A stretch of 64,000 bases of DNA from Metabacillus niabensis (GTDB lineage Bacteria > Bacillota > Bacilli > Bacillales > Bacillaceae): positions 124,001 to 188,000 of the forward strand of contig NZ_JAIVLH010000001.1 of NCBI RefSeq assembly GCF_020524345.1. The letters are read 5' to 3'. The notes beneath the pieces were generated by a model that worked only from the letters and a program-made list of their open reading frames with translations, ran no database searches and was not told the origin of the DNA. This document shows, one piece after another, positions 36,996 through 46,179 of this stretch. The translations under genes were made by a program, and so were the position numbers. Positions within the stretch are counted from its first letter, which is position 1. Each line of letters opens with the position of its first letter.

Positions 36996-37568
36996 ATGTC
37001 AAAAAAAATAGGTATTTTAGGTGGTACCTTTGATCCGCCTCATCTTGGCCACCTATTAATTGCCAGTGAAGTACAGCATGCTCTTTCACTATCAGAAGTA
37101 TGGTTTATCCCAAATCAAATTCCTCCTCATAAACAATTGGATCATTTTACTAACAGTGATCACCGGCTTAATATGATAAAAATTGCTGTAAAGGATCACG
37201 CGGATTTTTCAGTTAATACAATTGAATTAGAACGGGAAGGACCATCTTATACATATGATACTTTAAGATTGCTACGTGAAGAATTTCCTGAACATACGTT
37301 TTATTTTATCATTGGAGCAGATATGATTGAGTATTTGCCGAACTGGCATAAAATCGATGAAGTGATCAAATTGGTCAACTTTGTCGGTGTGAAGAGAAGT
37401 GGGTATCAAACAAACACACCTTATCCAGTAATGGAGGTTGAAATACCACAGTTTGAGGTGTCTTCAACAATGTTAAGAGAACGATTAAGAAATGGTGGAA
37501 ATACAGAATTTCTTATTCAGGATGATGTAAGAAGATATATTGAGGAGAATCAATTATATGGAACGTGA
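36996..37568 (+). CDS. nadD: Nicotinate-nucleotide adenylyltransferase
   Basis: 190 residues from the ATG at 36996 ([19 protein letters not shown]), seven bases after the GGGGGG site; an ATG at 36990 is too close. The nucleotidyltransferase HxGH motif is in PPHLGH, and the late [10 protein letters not shown] is the ISSTxxR motif. It makes NaAD in NAD synthesis. It overlaps yqeK by 11 bp. Confidence 0.96.
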   Translation: MSKKIGILGGTFDPPHLGHLLIASEVQHALSLSEVWFIPNQIPPHKQLDHFTNSDHRLNMIKIAVKDHADFSVNTIELEREGPSYTYDTLRLLREEFPEHTFYFIIGADMIEYLPNWHKIDEVIKLVNFVGVKRSGYQTNTPYPVMEVEIPQFEVSSTMLRERLRNGGNTEFLIQDDVRRYIEENQLYGT

Positions 37569-38130
37569 GGAAGCCTTAAAAATTGTAGCTGAACAAATAA
37601 CAGAGCATCGATATGTTCATACATTAGGTGTGATGGAGACGGCTATCCGGCTTGCAAAAACATATGGGGGAGACGTCAAAAAGGCGGAACTGGCAGCCAT
37701 CTTTCATGATTACGCTAAATTTAGACCGAAAGAAGAAATGGAAAAAATCATTAAAGAACAGGAAATGCCTGCAATTTTATTAAAGCATAATAGTGAGCTA
37801 TGGCACGCACCTGTTGGAGCATATCTAGTTAAGAAAGAAGTAGGGATTAAGGATAAAGAAGTTTTACAGGCCATAAAATATCATACTTCCGGTCGTCCAA
37901 ATATGACAATGCTTGAAAAAATCATTTATGTGGCAGACTATATAGAACCGGGAAGACATTTTCCAGGGGTGGAAGAAGTAAGAGAACTTGCAAAAACCAG
38001 CTTGAACCAAGCTCTTTTAAAGTCTCTACAAAATACAATGATATTTTTGCTGAAAAAAAATCAAGCCGTATATCCGGACACAATAGAGACATACAATTCG
38101 TTAGTATTAGAAGGAGGAAAAACAAGTTAA
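37558..38130 (+). CDS. yqeK: HD-domain Ap4A-type hydrolase YqeK
   Basis: 190 residues from the ATG at 37558, after TGAGGAG. HD-domain metal ligands are seen in [24 protein letters not shown] and VADYIEPGR. The family cleaves diadenosine tetraphosphate symmetrically. Overlaps nadD at its start and rsfS by one base at its stop (TAATG). Confidence 0.92.
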   Translation: MEREEALKIVAEQITEHRYVHTLGVMETAIRLAKTYGGDVKKAELAAIFHDYAKFRPKEEMEKIIKEQEMPAILLKHNSELWHAPVGAYLVKKEVGIKDKEVLQAIKYHTSGRPNMTMLEKIIYVADYIEPGRHFPGVEEVRELAKTSLNQALLKSLQNTMIFLLKKNQAVYPDTIETYNSLVLEGGKTS

Positions 38131-38486
38131 TGACAGGTAGAGATATTTTAACAATCGTAGCAAAAGCAGCTGATAGTAAACGTGCAGAGGATCTGGTTGC
38201 ACTCAATATGGATGGGATTTCATTAATTGCTGATTATTTTCTTATTTGTCACGGTAACTCAGACAAACAAGTACAGGCCATTGCAAGAGAAATGAAAGAA
38301 CAAGCTGAAGAAAACGGAATTCATGTAAGAAGACTTGAAGGGTTTGATGAGGCACGTTGGATATTGATCGACTTAGGTGATGTGGTAGCCCATGTGTTTC
38401 ATAAAGATGAGAGAAGCTACTATAATTTAGAACGTTTATGGGGAGATGCGCCTATCGAAGATCTTGTAAGTGAGCTTGAGCAATGA
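38130..38486 (+). CDS. rsfS: Ribosomal silencing factor RsfS
   Basis: 118 residues with the Iojap/RsfS signature ISLIADYFLICHGNSDKQVQ and the conserved end WILIDLGDVVAHVFHKDERS YYNLERLW. It binds L14 and keeps 50S and 30S subunits apart under starvation. The ATG shares a base with the yqeK stop, and the stop overlaps yqeM by four (ATGA). Confidence 0.96.
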   Translation: MTGRDILTIVAKAADSKRAEDLVALNMDGISLIADYFLICHGNSDKQVQAIAREMKEQAEENGIHVRRLEGFDEARWILIDLGDVVAHVFHKDERSYYNLERLWGDAPIEDLVSELEQ

Positions 38487-39229
38487 TCTATCAAGGCTTC
38501 GCCTATATTTATGATCAATTAATGAAGGATGCTCCTTATGAAATGTGGGTAAATATTATTGAAGAATCGATCTCACTCTATCACCCGGGGGCATCAACCT
38601 TATTAGATGTAGGTTGTGGAACGGGAGAAATTGCGGTTTTATTAGCAGATAAACAGCTGTCAGTAACAGGTGTTGATCTTAGCGAGGATATGTTAGCTGT
38701 CGCGCAGTCAAAAGCGGATAAAAATAAAGCAAACATTTTATTTCTTCAGCAAGACATGCGAAGTTTAACTGATTTCCCTACCCCTTTTGAAGTCATCACA
38801 ATTTGTTGTGATTCCCTTAATTATTTAGAGACAGAACTGGATGTACAAGCAACGTTTGAAGCTGTGCATTCACAGCTTCAAAATGAGGGATTGTTTATTT
38901 TTGATGTCCATTCACTACATAAAATTCACAATGTATTCGCGAATGCAACATTTACTGATCAAGATGAAGAGGTAAGTTTTATTTGGAATTCCTTTTTAGG
39001 TGATGAACCGAATAGTATTGAACATGATATGACTTTTTTTGTGAAAAGAGATGAGTATTATGAACGCTACGATGAGCTCCACTATCAGCGTACCTTTTCT
39101 ATCGAACAATATTCACAGTGGTTAAAAGAGGCCACTTTTGAAATAGTAAACATTTGTGGAGACTTCGAATTAAATAAAGATCCTAATGATATGACTGAGA
39201 GAATATTTTTCATTTGTAAAAAAAGGTGA
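38483..39229 (+). CDS. yqeM: SAM-dependent methyltransferase YqeM
   Basis: 248 residues. SAM motif I LLDVGCGTGEIA (near 41-52), then GVDLSEDML and the post-I region. Substrate unknown. ATG overlaps the rsfS stop. Last gene of the yqeG operon; its stop codon lies within the left arm of the terminator shared with comER. Confidence 0.9.
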   Translation: MIYQGFAYIYDQLMKDAPYEMWVNIIEESISLYHPGASTLLDVGCGTGEIAVLLADKQLSVTGVDLSEDMLAVAQSKADKNKANILFLQQDMRSLTDFPTPFEVITICCDSLNYLETELDVQATFEAVHSQLQNEGLFIFDVHSLHKIHNVFANATFTDQDEEVSFIWNSFLGDEPNSIEHDMTFFVKRDEYYERYDELHYQRTFSIEQYSQWLKEATFEIVNICGDFELNKDPNDMTERIFFICKKR

Positions 39230-39257
39230 ACTCATTTTAAGTGAGTTCACCTTTTTA
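39220..39257. terminator. Bidirectional terminator between yqeM and comER
   Basis: AAAAAGGTGAACTCA pairs with TGAGTTCACCTTTTT; A and T runs on either side. It includes the yqeM stop codon. Confidence 0.93.
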
Positions 39258-39302
39258 AAAAAATTTTAAATAAATAAAGGAGTTTATCATTCCTAAGTAG
39301 AA

Positions 39303-40136
39303 TTACTTATTTGGTATTTTACTAAACTGCTCAGAAACTTCTACAAGATCTTCATCGAATTTCTTATGTGTTGCTTGAAATATTTTCTCAAACATATCTC
39401 CAACATTTTCTTCAAGTACCTCTATTCCTTTTCCTGTTACTCCACCTTTTACACATACTTTCTCTTGTAAGGTAGGTAACGTGTATAATTCTGTTTCAAG
39501 TAATTTACCCATCCCAATAATCATTTCACTAGCTAATACAACTGCTTGATCTTTTGAAATATTCGTTTCAGCTACAGCCCCATCAACAAACCGTTGAAGT
39601 AGATAACTGAAAAATGCTGGTCCACAGCTAACAATGTCAGATGAAACCCTTGTAATATCATCTTCAATCTGAACAGGATTTGAAATTTGTTCAAAAAGCT
39701 CCTCGATCGTTCTTTGTGACTCTTTATGGCATGAGTTACCAAATGTGAGTAGGGAAACTCCTGAGAAAGCCCGGTTTGTAATGCTAGGAATGGCACGGGC
39801 TACTTGACAATGAACAAGTGATTCTAGTTGCTCAACACTTATTGGACTTGTAATCGATACAATGCACTTGTTTGGTGTTAAAAGGTGATCCAGTTTTTTT
39901 AATAGGGGGTGTATATCTAATGGTTTAACACATATAAAAACTAAATCAGACCTTTTTACAACTTCATCTGCTGTTTCCATCACATTTGTCTTTGGATATA
40001 TTTCTTTTATCACCTCGGCCTTCGTGATTGTTCGATTTGTCATATAAATGAATGAGGGTCTAATAGCACCCGACTCAACGAATGATTCAATAAGGATTCT
40101 CCCCATGTTCCCTGTTCCAACAAAACCTACATTCAA
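39303..40136 (-). CDS. comER: ComER, pyrroline-5-carboxylate reductase-like protein
   Basis: 277 residues with a Rossmann start MNVGFVGTGNMGRIL and the ProC-like C-terminal helical domain (QAVVLASEMIIGMGKLL, CVKGGVTGKGIEVLEE). It is divergent from comEA, exactly as in B. subtilis, where it is not needed for DNA uptake and has been linked to sporulation and biofilm formation. Catalytic activity in proline synthesis is unproven. ATG preceded by AAGGAGGGG on the minus strand. Confidence 0.93.
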   Translation of the reverse strand: MNVGFVGTGNMGRILIESFVESGAIRPSFIYMTNRTITKAEVIKEIYPKTNVMETADEVVKRSDLVFICVKPLDIHPLLKKLDHLLTPNKCIVSITSPISVEQLESLVHCQVARAIPSITNRAFSGVSLLTFGNSCHKESQRTIEELFEQISNPVQIEDDITRVSSDIVSCGPAFFSYLLQRFVDGAVAETNISKDQAVVLASEMIIGMGKLLETELYTLPTLQEKVCVKGGVTGKGIEVLEENVGDMFEKIFQATHKKFDEDLVEVSEQFSKIPNK

Positions 40137-40199
40137 AGTATATCCCCTCCTTAGAATGCAATTCTCTCCTACACGATATGATATGAAATGTTAATTTAT

Positions 40200-40286
40200 A
40201 CTATCAGAAGATAAAATTTTATTAATGATAGCAGAAGAAAAACTAAGACTTTTCCATTAGGACTTAGTGATAAGCCAAGTTTTTCT
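40200..40286 (+). repeat. Two-hairpin intergenic repeat, copy 3 of 4
   Basis: ACTATC (40200-40205) with GATAGC (40227-40232), then AGAAAAACT with AAGCCAAGTTTTTCT (40272-40286) around TTCCATTAGGACTTAGTGAT. It occupies most of the divergent comER-comEA interval and ends 30 bp before comEA. Confidence 0.86.
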
Positions 40287-40315
40287 GAAAATTATGTAAT
40301 AAGGAGTTTGAGATC

Positions 40316-40945
40316 GTGAATTTCCAGATAAACAAAAAATGGATGATAATCATGTGTATAAGTGTATTAATTGTTTGTTGTTTTTATTATTTTTACGCTA
40401 AAGAACCTGTGAAATCTGAAGTAGTTAAGATGGAAGAAATGGACATGAATGAATTTGAAGAAATCATTTCCGTAAATGAAAAGGAACCCGTTGATAATGG
40501 AGATGAACATACTTCAATTGTAATTGATGTAAAGGGAGCGGTGCTAAAACCGGGGGTTTATGAGGTTCCTGTGGATGCCAGAGTGTATGAGGCTATTCAA
40601 GAGGCGGGTGGATTAAGTGAAAAAGCTGATGAACTAGCAGTTAATTTAGCTTCTCCCCTACAGGATGGAATGGTGGTTTATATCCCTATTAAAGGAGAAA
40701 CAAAAGAAAATCCCTTTATCTCACAAAATGTTGCTGAAGACCCCTCTCAAAAAAAGGTGAATATTAATCTTGCAACTAGTGAGGAACTTCAAACACTTAC
40801 AGGAATAGGCCCTTCTAAAGCAGAGGCAATTATTTCTTATCGCGAGGAAGAAGGTCCTTTCACAAAGATTGAAGATCTTCTCGAAGTAACTGGAATTGGA
40901 GACAAATCATTTGAGAAATTACGTGAAGAAATTACGGTAAAATGA
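40316..40945 (+). CDS. comEA: Competence DNA receptor ComEA
   Basis: 209 residues from GTG at 40316 after AAGGAG. One membrane anchor (about 9-28), a variable acidic linker, an SLBB domain (about 62-125, IVIDVKGAVLKPGVYEV) and a C-terminal double helix-hairpin-helix DNA-binding domain (about 145-209, NINLATSEELQTLTGIG and VTGIGDKSFEKLR). It binds double-stranded DNA outside the membrane and passes a strand to ComEC. Confidence 0.95.
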   Translation: MNFQINKKWMIIMCISVLIVCCFYYFYAKEPVKSEVVKMEEMDMNEFEEIISVNEKEPVDNGDEHTSIVIDVKGAVLKPGVYEVPVDARVYEAIQEAGGLSEKADELAVNLASPLQDGMVVYIPIKGETKENPFISQNVAEDPSQKKVNINLATSEELQTLTGIGPSKAEAIISYREEEGPFTKIEDLLEVTGIGDKSFEKLREEITVK

Positions 40946-41029
40946 TTTATTTAGGAAGTTTAAATTGACGAATATTTAGTATTGCAGATACACTATAGAA
41001 AGAAATATGTCGAGTAGGGGGATAACATC

Positions 41030-41587
41030 ATGGGTCGTATTTCATGGAATCAATATTTTATGTCTCAAAGCCATCTTTTGGCAATGAGAAGCACTTGTAC
41101 AAGATTAGCTGTTGGAGCAACGATTGTTAGAGATAAACGTATTATTGCGGGAGGATATAATGGGTCAATTGCAGGAGGTGTTCACTGTTCAGATGAGGGC
41201 TGCTATGTGATTGAGAATCATTGTGTAAGAACAATTCATGCAGAAATGAATGCTCTATTGCAATGTGCGAAATTCGGAGTGCCGACTGCGGGCGCTGAAA
41301 TTTATGTCACTCATTTTCCATGCTTACAATGTTGTAAAGCACTAATTCAAGCAGGTATAAAAACCGTTTATTATGCGACTGATTATAAAAACCATCCATA
41401 TGCTATTGAGCTTTTTGAACAAGCGGATGTCAAAATAGAATATGTTAAATATGAAAAGACAATAAGTGAGGCTGACAAGGATAAAGATGAACTAATCTTA
41501 CACTTACTTAATAAGCTGTCTGAATCAAATACAGATGATGATGTAGTACAAGCTCTTCGAAACAAAGCAGATCAAATTCTGTCATAA
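41030..41587 (+). CDS. comEB: ComEB, dCMP deaminase family protein
   Basis: 185 residues. Zinc and catalytic motifs HAEMNALLQC (H/E) and PCLQCC (PCxxC) define a deoxycytidylate deaminase-type fold; the extra CSDEGCYVIENHC cysteine/histidine cluster is typical of dCMP deaminases. Located between comEA and comEC as in B. subtilis, where it is not strictly needed for DNA uptake. Confidence 0.95.
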   Translation: MGRISWNQYFMSQSHLLAMRSTCTRLAVGATIVRDKRIIAGGYNGSIAGGVHCSDEGCYVIENHCVRTIHAEMNALLQCAKFGVPTAGAEIYVTHFPCLQCCKALIQAGIKTVYYATDYKNHPYAIELFEQADVKIEYVKYEKTISEADKDKDELILHLLNKLSESNTDDDVVQALRNKADQILS

Positions 41588-41670
41588 CCAAATTTAAGTC
41601 AGATCAGTAGAGGTGGAGTGTTAGACTTCTTTCTCTACTTGACTTAACTTCATTTGAAAATAATGTAGAG

Positions 41671-43998
41671 GTGTTGCATATTAAAGGTTATCTACTTTTC
41701 TTCGCAATTTCTGCTTCCTTATCCCTATCATTATGCCGTTTACAATATCATCCGTTTTCTTTAAGTCTCACTCTATTATTCCTTCTTTATATTCTACTTA
41801 AATTCAAACCTATCCACGTAATTCTTCATATTTTAACCATTCTTTTCTTTATTTTTCTTTATACCGTTACTGAAAAACATAATCAATCAAGTCTAACTGA
41901 AGGGGAGTATTTTACTTTAGGTGAAATAATATCCATTCCAAGAGTTGATGGAAATCAACTACAGGGTCTGATGAAAAATGAGGACAAAGAAAAGCTAACT
42001 TTTCGATATGCGATAGAAACAATAGAGCAAAAAGAAGTGGTAAAAAAACTAAAGCCGGGTGATCAATGCATTTTTAAAGGAGAGTTACATACACCAAAAG
42101 CAGCAACAATGCCAAATGCATTTGACTATAAGCAATACCTTCATGACCAACATATTCATTGGCAATATAAAATCGAAAAAATTGAGAGATGTTATTCATC
42201 AAATCAGTTTAAAGTGGATACTTTTTTATTAGATATTCGATTGAAGGGGCTGGAATTAATTGAACTTCATTTTCCACCTTCATCAGAGGGGATTGTTCAA
42301 GCTTTATTATTTGGTGAAAGGCAATTAATTGATGAGGAAGTTGAAAAAGGGTACCAAGCCTTAGGTATTGTCCATTTATTAGCCATTTCTGGCCTTCATG
42401 TAGCTATATTAGTAGGTGGCGTATATTATGTCATTATTTATTGTGGAATTACTCATGAAAGAGCAAGATTGATCTTCCTTGTATTATTGCCAATATATAT
42501 GGTCATAACGGGAGGATCTCCCTCTGTTATTCGTGCATCTTTTATGGTAATACTTTATTTTCTTATTAAAATCTTCCGTTTAAAGATCCCGGCTATTGAT
42601 GTCATAAGCTTTACTTGCTTATTTTTACTCATTTTTAATCCATATTATCTATTTCAGGTTGGATTTCAATTATCTTTTGTTGTCAGTCTAGGTTTATTAC
42701 TCTCTGCAAAGGTAATCAGTCAATATAAAAGCTTTTTTGCTATATTAACCATCGTCTCATCCGTCGCCCAACTTTGTTCAATACCACTTTTGTTATTCCA
42801 CTTTTTTGAAATGTCACTAATTAGTTTACCTTTAAATATGATGTTTGTTCCATTCTATTCATACCTTATTTTGCCGATGTCAATTGCCGCTGCTTTTTTC
42901 ATCGTCGCTTTTCCTCCTTTAGGCACTATCTTTGTTTCGTTACTGGATAGTATTCTTTCATATTCGCATCAATTTGTATTGTATGTGTTGCAAATGCCAT
43001 TTTCTACACTAGTAACTGGGAGACCGTCTATTATTTTTATCTTGTTCTATTGTCTTGCAACATATTTTCTTCTTCTAAGAATAGAACAAAGAGTTACATT
43101 ACATAAAATCTGTCATTCTGTAGGAATTTTAGTGCTGTTATTTATTATTCAAGTTTCCTCTTCTCATGTGAATCCATATGGGAAGGTTATGTTTATCGAC
43201 GTAGGACAAGGGGATTCAGTGTTAATACAATTACCGTTTAATAAGGGGGTTTTCCTGATTGACACTGGTGGGAGAATTTCTTTTCCGCAAGAAGAATGGG
43301 AAAGAACCAAAAGCACATATTCTCTTGTAGAAAACATAACAATACCGTATTTAAAATCAATTGGGATAACAAAAATAAATGGTCTATTTCTAACCCATGG
43401 TGATGTTGACCATATTGGTGAGGCGGTTAAACTCATAAATCAAATAAAGATTGAGGACCTGATTATCCCGGAAGGGTTTGTAAGAGGAGATGTTGAAAAA
43501 GAGGTGATAGATAAAGCAAATGAAAACAATATTGATGTGGAGGTTGTGCGTACCGGTGATCAGTTGATGTTTAATGATTTTCCTTTTTATATAGTATCCC
43601 CCCAGGAGCTAACTGACAGCAAAAATGATGATTCTCTCGTTTTGTGGACTGAGTTAGGAGGAGTGAAGTGGTTATTTACAGGGGATGCTGAACACGGTAG
43701 TGAAGAAAAACTTCTTAGAAAATACCCGGGCATACAAGCTGATGTTCTAAAAGTTGGTCATCACGGGAGTAAGGGTTCGACATCTGAACAGTTTCTAGAT
43801 GCTTTATCACCATCTGTAGCTGTTATTTCTGCAGGATATAACAACAGATACCAACATCCACATCGTGAGGTAATTGAAAAATTAAAAAGTCGGGATATTA
43901 AAATATTTAGGACTGATTTACATGGAGGAATTTTATATGAATTTAAAGGAACAAATGGAACCTTTTCGATTCACCCTCCATATGATGAAGTAAAATAG
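41671..43998 (+). CDS. comEC: ComEC, DNA internalisation channel
   Basis: A 775-residue multi-pass membrane protein. An N-terminal OB-like region (about 60-190) is followed by the Competence domain with many transmembrane segments (about 200-500, containing LGIVHLLAISGLHVAILVGG), then a beta-lactamase-like domain (about 505-775) with THGDVDHIGE and KVGHHGSKGS metal/catalytic motifs. It transports single-stranded DNA into the cytosol, and the last domain may degrade the other strand. Start uncertain: GTG at 41671 or TTG at 41674, with GAGG almost touching. Confidence 0.94.
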   Translation: MLHIKGYLLFFAISASLSLSLCRLQYHPFSLSLTLLFLLYILLKFKPIHVILHILTILFFIFLYTVTEKHNQSSLTEGEYFTLGEIISIPRVDGNQLQGLMKNEDKEKLTFRYAIETIEQKEVVKKLKPGDQCIFKGELHTPKAATMPNAFDYKQYLHDQHIHWQYKIEKIERCYSSNQFKVDTFLLDIRLKGLELIELHFPPSSEGIVQALLFGERQLIDEEVEKGYQALGIVHLLAISGLHVAILVGGVYYVIIYCGITHERARLIFLVLLPIYMVITGGSPSVIRASFMVILYFLIKIFRLKIPAIDVISFTCLFLLIFNPYYLFQVGFQLSFVVSLGLLLSAKVISQYKSFFAILTIVSSVAQLCSIPLLLFHFFEMSLISLPLNMMFVPFYSYLILPMSIAAAFFIVAFPPLGTIFVSLLDSILSYSHQFVLYVLQMPFSTLVTGRPSIIFILFYCLATYFLLLRIEQRVTLHKICHSVGILVLLFIIQVSSSHVNPYGKVMFIDVGQGDSVLIQLPFNKGVFLIDTGGRISFPQEEWERTKSTYSLVENITIPYLKSIGITKINGLFLTHGDVDHIGEAVKLINQIKIEDLIIPEGFVRGDVEKEVIDKANENNIDVEVVRTGDQLMFNDFPFYIVSPQELTDSKNDDSLVLWTELGGVKWLFTGDAEHGSEEKLLRKYPGIQADVLKVGHHGSKGSTSEQFLDALSPSVAVISAGYNNRYQHPHREVIEKLKSRDIKIFRTDLHGGILYEFKGTNGTFSIHPPYDEVK

Positions 43999-44005
43999 AA
44001 AGAAA

Positions 44006-44035
44006 AAAGAGACTGCACGGAGCAGTCTCTTATGT
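44006..44035. terminator. Terminator between comEC and yqzM
   Basis: AAGAGACTGC pairs with GCAGTCTCTT. The T-run is better on the minus strand, serving yqzM. Confidence 0.82.
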
Positions 44036-44047
44036 AGTCAATCATAG

Positions 44048-44182
44048 TTATGTAGCAATTAGTTTTACAACAGTAGCAATAATGAAAATTGTCGCGAAGA
44101 ATCCAAATGAGACAACAAATCCTACACCTGAATCGACAGCATCATTACGCTTACTCTGGACGTTCTTTTCAAATTCGTTCAC
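44048..44182 (-). CDS. yqzM: YqzM family small membrane protein
   Basis: 44 residues from GTG at 44182, seven bases after AGGAGGGG on the minus strand. MNEFEKNVQSKRNDAVDSGV precedes one transmembrane helix (about 21-43). The sequence and the position just after comEC match B. subtilis YqzM as I recall it. Function unknown. Missed by length filters. Confidence 0.88.
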   Translation of the reverse strand: MNEFEKNVQSKRNDAVDSGVGFVVSFGFFATIFIIATVVKLIAT

Positions 44183-44309
44183 GTTTACCCCTCCTATATC
44201 ATATTTAGTATAAGCGATTACACTAAAAAAATCTACATTATCTTCTACTTAACAAAGGCTATTTCTTTCCATTGTTGCCTTGATTACTCACAAATAATTT
44301 AAAATGGAA

Positions 44310-44424
44310 TGGCTACAATATAGATAACATTGTGGCATCGTTTCGTATTCAGGTTACCTAGGCCCTGGATCGGAACGTTCATATAGATGAAAGGGGATCT
44401 GAGCTGTAATCTCAGGTCCCTTAC
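44310..44424 (+). ncRNA. Candidate small RNA between yqzM and holA
   Basis: The 358-bp gap before holA has a TACAAT/TATAGA -10-like stretch (44314-44324) with a poor -35. Then comes about 65 nt with GGTTACCTAGGCCCTGG, ending in a hairpin AAGGGGATCTGAG with CTCAGGTCCCTT (44391-44422) and moderately T-rich sequence. No ORF with a ribosome binding site is seen. Could instead be only a terminator. Confidence 0.35.
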
Positions 44425-44540
44425 AATTATTTTATAAAAAAAAGCCTGGTAAATGCAAATAGAGTTTCCTTTTCATACTTGCCAAAGTGATGGTTTCATT
44501 TTACGATAAGTGAAGTGAAATGAACGATTGGAGAATAAAG

Positions 44541-45563
44541 ATGATTTTTGATATATGGAAGGATATCCAGAATAAAAAATTAAACCCCGTATATTTGCTT
44601 TTAGGAGAAGAGGCTTTTTTAATGCAAGAAACATTGCGCTATATTGTTCAAGCTTCTTTACTTGAAGAGGAAAAAGATTTTAATTTATCTATGTATGACA
44701 TGGAGGATACGGCAATTGAAACAGCCATTGAGGATGCGGAAACTCTGCCATTTATGGGAGAGCGCCGTGTTGTAGTAATAAAAAATCCTGTATTTTTAAC
44801 AAGTGAAAAAAAGAAGGAAAAAGTGGAACACCGTATTGAAAAACTTGAACAATACTTACAATCACCTGCACCATATACAGTTGTCGTATTTGTTGCGCCA
44901 TATGAAAAGTTAGATGAGCGGAAAAAGATTACAAAGCTGTTAAAAAAGCAAGCGACAGTAATTGAAATGAAGTCACTATCAGATGCTGATACAAAAAAGT
45001 GGATGGTAAGTGTTGCTAGGGAAACACAAGTTGAACTAGAGGGAGATGCCGTTAATCAGCTGCTTTTATTAACAGCAGGGGATCTAATGGTCATTCATCA
45101 AGAGTTACAAAAGCTCAGTACATACGTTGGAGAAGGTGGAATCGTTACAGTTGATACGGTTAATCTTCTTGTCGCCAGGACACTCGAACAAAATATATTT
45201 GATTTAATTGATCATGTTATTCATAAAAGAGGCAAACAGGCTTTACAGATATTCTATGACCTATTAAAAAACAATGAAGAACCAATTAAAATTCTATCTC
45301 TGTTAGTCAATCAATTTCGCCTGATTCTACAGGTTAAGGAATTGTCTACTGTAGGATATGGTCAGCAGCAGATTGCAACAACTGTGAAAGTACACCCTTT
45401 CAGAGTCAAGCTTGCCTTACAACAAGCCAGGCTGTTTCAAACGGAAGAATTGGCCAAGATATTAATGGAGTTAGCAGAGGCAGATTACGAAATGAAGACA
45501 GGGAAAAAAGATAAACAGCTACTTTTGGAGCTATTTTTATTAAAGTTGTTTAATGAAAAATAA
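44541..45563 (+). CDS. holA: DNA polymerase III subunit delta
   Basis: 340 residues from the ATG at 44541 (MIFDIWKDIQNKKLNPVYLLLGEE), after TTGGAG. The N-terminal AAA-like domain has PVYLLLGEEAFLMQE in place of a true Walker A, the usual state for delta, which does not bind ATP. FMGERRVVVIKN and the C-terminal collar (about 210-340, EEPIKILSLLVNQFRLILQV) are typical. It opens the beta clamp in the clamp loader. B. subtilis name: yqeN. Confidence 0.94.
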   Translation: MIFDIWKDIQNKKLNPVYLLLGEEAFLMQETLRYIVQASLLEEEKDFNLSMYDMEDTAIETAIEDAETLPFMGERRVVVIKNPVFLTSEKKKEKVEHRIEKLEQYLQSPAPYTVVVFVAPYEKLDERKKITKLLKKQATVIEMKSLSDADTKKWMVSVARETQVELEGDAVNQLLLLTAGDLMVIHQELQKLSTYVGEGGIVTVDTVNLLVARTLEQNIFDLIDHVIHKRGKQALQIFYDLLKNNEEPIKILSLLVNQFRLILQVKELSTVGYGQQQIATTVKVHPFRVKLALQQARLFQTEELAKILMELAEADYEMKTGKKDKQLLLELFLLKLFNEK

Positions 45564-45564
45564 C

Positions 45565-45597
45565 AAAAAACGATCCAAACCGGATCGTTTTTTTGTT
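45565..45597. terminator. Bidirectional terminator between holA and rpsT
   Basis: AAAAACGATCC and GGATCGTTTTT form a perfect stem with flanking A- and T-runs. Confidence 0.93.
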
Positions 45598-45652
45598 TAA
45601 GAAAGATTTGATAGCAGGGACTTTAAAGCTCCAGCATATTTTTCTCTTAATA

Positions 45653-45919
45653 TTATGCAGTTAATCCGTTAACACTTTTTGCTAAACGTGATTTGTAACG
45701 AGCAGCAGTGTTTTTGTGTACTAAACCGCTTTGTGCAGCTTTATCAATTTTGCTGTTTGCTTCAACTAGTGCAGTTTTTGCATTATCAGCATCATTGTTT
45801 AAAACTAGTGCATCTACTTTTTTAATAGCAGAACGCATTGCTGATTTGATAGCAGAGTTATGTGCATTACGCTCATTGCTAGTTTTTACGCGTTTGATTG
45901 CAGATTTAATATTTGGCAT
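45653..45919 (-). CDS. rpsT: 30S ribosomal protein S20
   Basis: 88 residues from the ATG at 45919 ([20 protein letters not shown]), six to seven bases after AGGAGGTG on the minus strand; the in-frame ATG three codons upstream lies in that site. Basic, helical, ending [22 protein letters not shown]. It binds 16S rRNA helix 44 and the body of the 30S subunit. Opposite in direction to holA and gpr, as in B. subtilis. Confidence 0.97.
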   Translation of the reverse strand: MPNIKSAIKRVKTSNERNAHNSAIKSAMRSAIKKVDALVLNNDADNAKTALVEANSKIDKAAQSGLVHKNTAARYKSRLAKSVNGLTA

Positions 45920-46179
45920 ATCTTTCACCTCCTAAGAAGTAAATCGAGATCTATATTACTCGACCATTTCCTTTACATGAACAAAAGATATTCTATCAAA
46001 CAGCTACCCATATTGCAATACTAATGTAAAGGAAAATACATTGAAAGCCATTAAAATTTATTACATTTTGGATTCAGGTGAATTTCTCCTTCCGTTTTGA
46101 ACAAAAATTAGAGAATGTTTCCGTGTATAAATGGCAAGGATATATAGTAGGAATAATGAAATGGGAGGTAATGGGAAAA

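Noticed and set aside
46078-46179. Upstream ATG extending gpr by 34 residues
   Set aside because: The extension is not family-like and GGGAGG lies inside it; the start at 46180 restores the known zymogen N-terminus.
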